From Synergistaceae bacterium (GTDB taxonomy: Bacteria > Synergistota > Synergistia > Synergistales > Synergistaceae), in assembly GCA_031269875.1 (NCBI GenBank), contig JAISYM010000064.1, positions 1-53,113 on the forward strand: 53,113 bases of DNA, in the 5' to 3' direction. The notes beneath the pieces are model-generated. The model was not told the DNA's origin. It made no database searches and saw only the letters and a program-made list of their open reading frames with translations. The position numbers and the translations under genes are program-made. Positions 52,745 through 53,113 of the stretch are shown in pieces; position 1 is the stretch's first letter, and each line of letters starts with the position of its first letter.

Positions 52745-52827
52745 GCCATTTACGATTAGTCAAGAGAGATAAATTGGAAAAAGTTAGGTGATTTTGCGCA
52801 TTTTTTAGAGGTGTAGGGAGATTTTTT

Positions 52828-52851
52828 CCGTATAACGAACCGTATAACGAA
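52828..52851. repeat. Tandem 12-bp direct repeat with an upstream inverted copy
   Basis: CCGTATAACGAA occurs twice in tandem (52828-52839 and 52840-52851) inside the leader. Its reverse complement core CGTTATACGG is at 52623-52632, about 200 bp upstream. Such spaced repeats look like binding sites for one regulator. Confidence 0.6.
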
Positions 52852-52934
52852 ATATTGTCCCTGATGAAGATGCGGTTACAGTGCGCTTTTACAAGAGAAT
52901 CTTGACAATGCCTTCTTATCAAGGAGTGATTCGG

Positions 52935-53113
52935 ATGGCAGGCGGGTTGAATTGGAGCGTATGGGATGGGTATCTGGGTATGATGCCGGATAAAAAACTA
53001 TCTGAAATCATCGGATGCTCTGAGGATACTGTCATCAACAGACGCAGAAAACTTAAAATACAGGCCTATACGAATAATTTTATCGACTGGACGGCGTGGG
53101 ACGATAAGTTGGG
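52935..53113 (+). CDS. Protein with HTH-like repeats, truncated by window end
   Basis: Only the first 59 residues are visible. ATG 52935 has AAGGAGTGA nine bases upstream. The sequence SVWDGYLGMMPDKKLSEIIG followed by CSEDTVINRRRKLKI and then DWTAWDDKLG shows one full unit of a W-WD-x-x-LG...PDxxLSEIIGxSxxTVxxRRxKL repeat and the start of a second. The SEIIGCSEDTVINRRRKL part reads like a helix-turn-helix. Proteins with tandem units of this kind are putative DNA-binding proteins of unknown role. Continuation beyond the window cannot be judged. Confidence 0.6.
   Translation, partial: MAGGLNWSVWDGYLGMMPDKKLSEIIGCSEDTVINRRRKLKIQAYTNNFIDWTAWDDKL

Overview
This window is best explained as a chromosomal segment of a member of the Synergistota (Synergistetes). 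The strongest marker is the C-terminus of the M14 peptidase at 7872-9800. It ends in a glycine run, a GGC-AGF motif, a hydrophobic helix and an Arg/Lys cluster, which is the Synerg-CTERM sorting signal. GC content is moderate to high, TTG and GTG starts are common, and most genes are core metabolism or cell-envelope functions. I could not place it to genus.

Layout. 1-2112: a small unknown gene, a cobalamin riboswitch with a terminator, then cobU-cobS (cobalamin lower-ligand assembly). 2165-4584: an autocleavable-type CI/LexA-like repressor, divergent from a UmuD-like/UmuC mutagenic polymerase pair, with a consensus promoter and a palindrome between them. 4689-11913: rseP, a secreted glucosaminidase, an aminotransferase, the Synerg-CTERM M14 peptidase and two secreted proteins of uncertain role. 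11941-16093: a degraded and mobile patch holding a MEMO-family fragment, a DUF3160 secreted protein whose start lies at the edge of a 101-bp inverted-repeat element, a coding remnant, and a HigBA-type module whose toxin gene is broken.

16302-20883: ptsH-ptsI, both subunits of a 2-oxoacid dehydrogenase E1 without E2/E3, and a thioesterase. 20880-32780, all on the minus strand: cdsA, uppS, a family-4 uracil-DNA glycosylase, a P-loop/Asp23 fusion, murA, wecB, a WecA-type transferase, an RpiB-Upp fusion, the B12-enzyme chaperone meaB, a secreted TPR/propeller protein and malic enzyme. 32975-41124: tRNA-Asn, ileS, an RluD-type pseudouridine synthase, an Rpn nuclease, rqcH, a GYF-RDD membrane protein and a Cys-rich thioredoxin-fold-like protein. 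41361-44741: purH-purD-purE.

44919-51280 is the most interesting region. It is one apparent operon encoding a PLP cysteine synthase, a JAMM protease, a ThiS/MoaD-like sulfur carrier with a masked Gly-Gly, an E1-like/rhodanese activator, a family 2A encapsulin shell protein, a cysteine desulfurase with a ~97-residue N-terminal extension (the expected cargo), and serine O-acetyltransferase. Together they could make OAS, charge a protein thiocarboxylate, synthesise cysteine on the carrier, release it, and mobilise cysteine sulfur inside a protein nanocompartment. Copies of a dispersed inverted-repeat element lie in two gaps of this operon.

51332-53113: a PH-domain membrane protein, a FecR-domain secreted protein, a repeat-rich intergenic region with a good promoter, and the start of a protein with HTH-like repeats that runs off the window.
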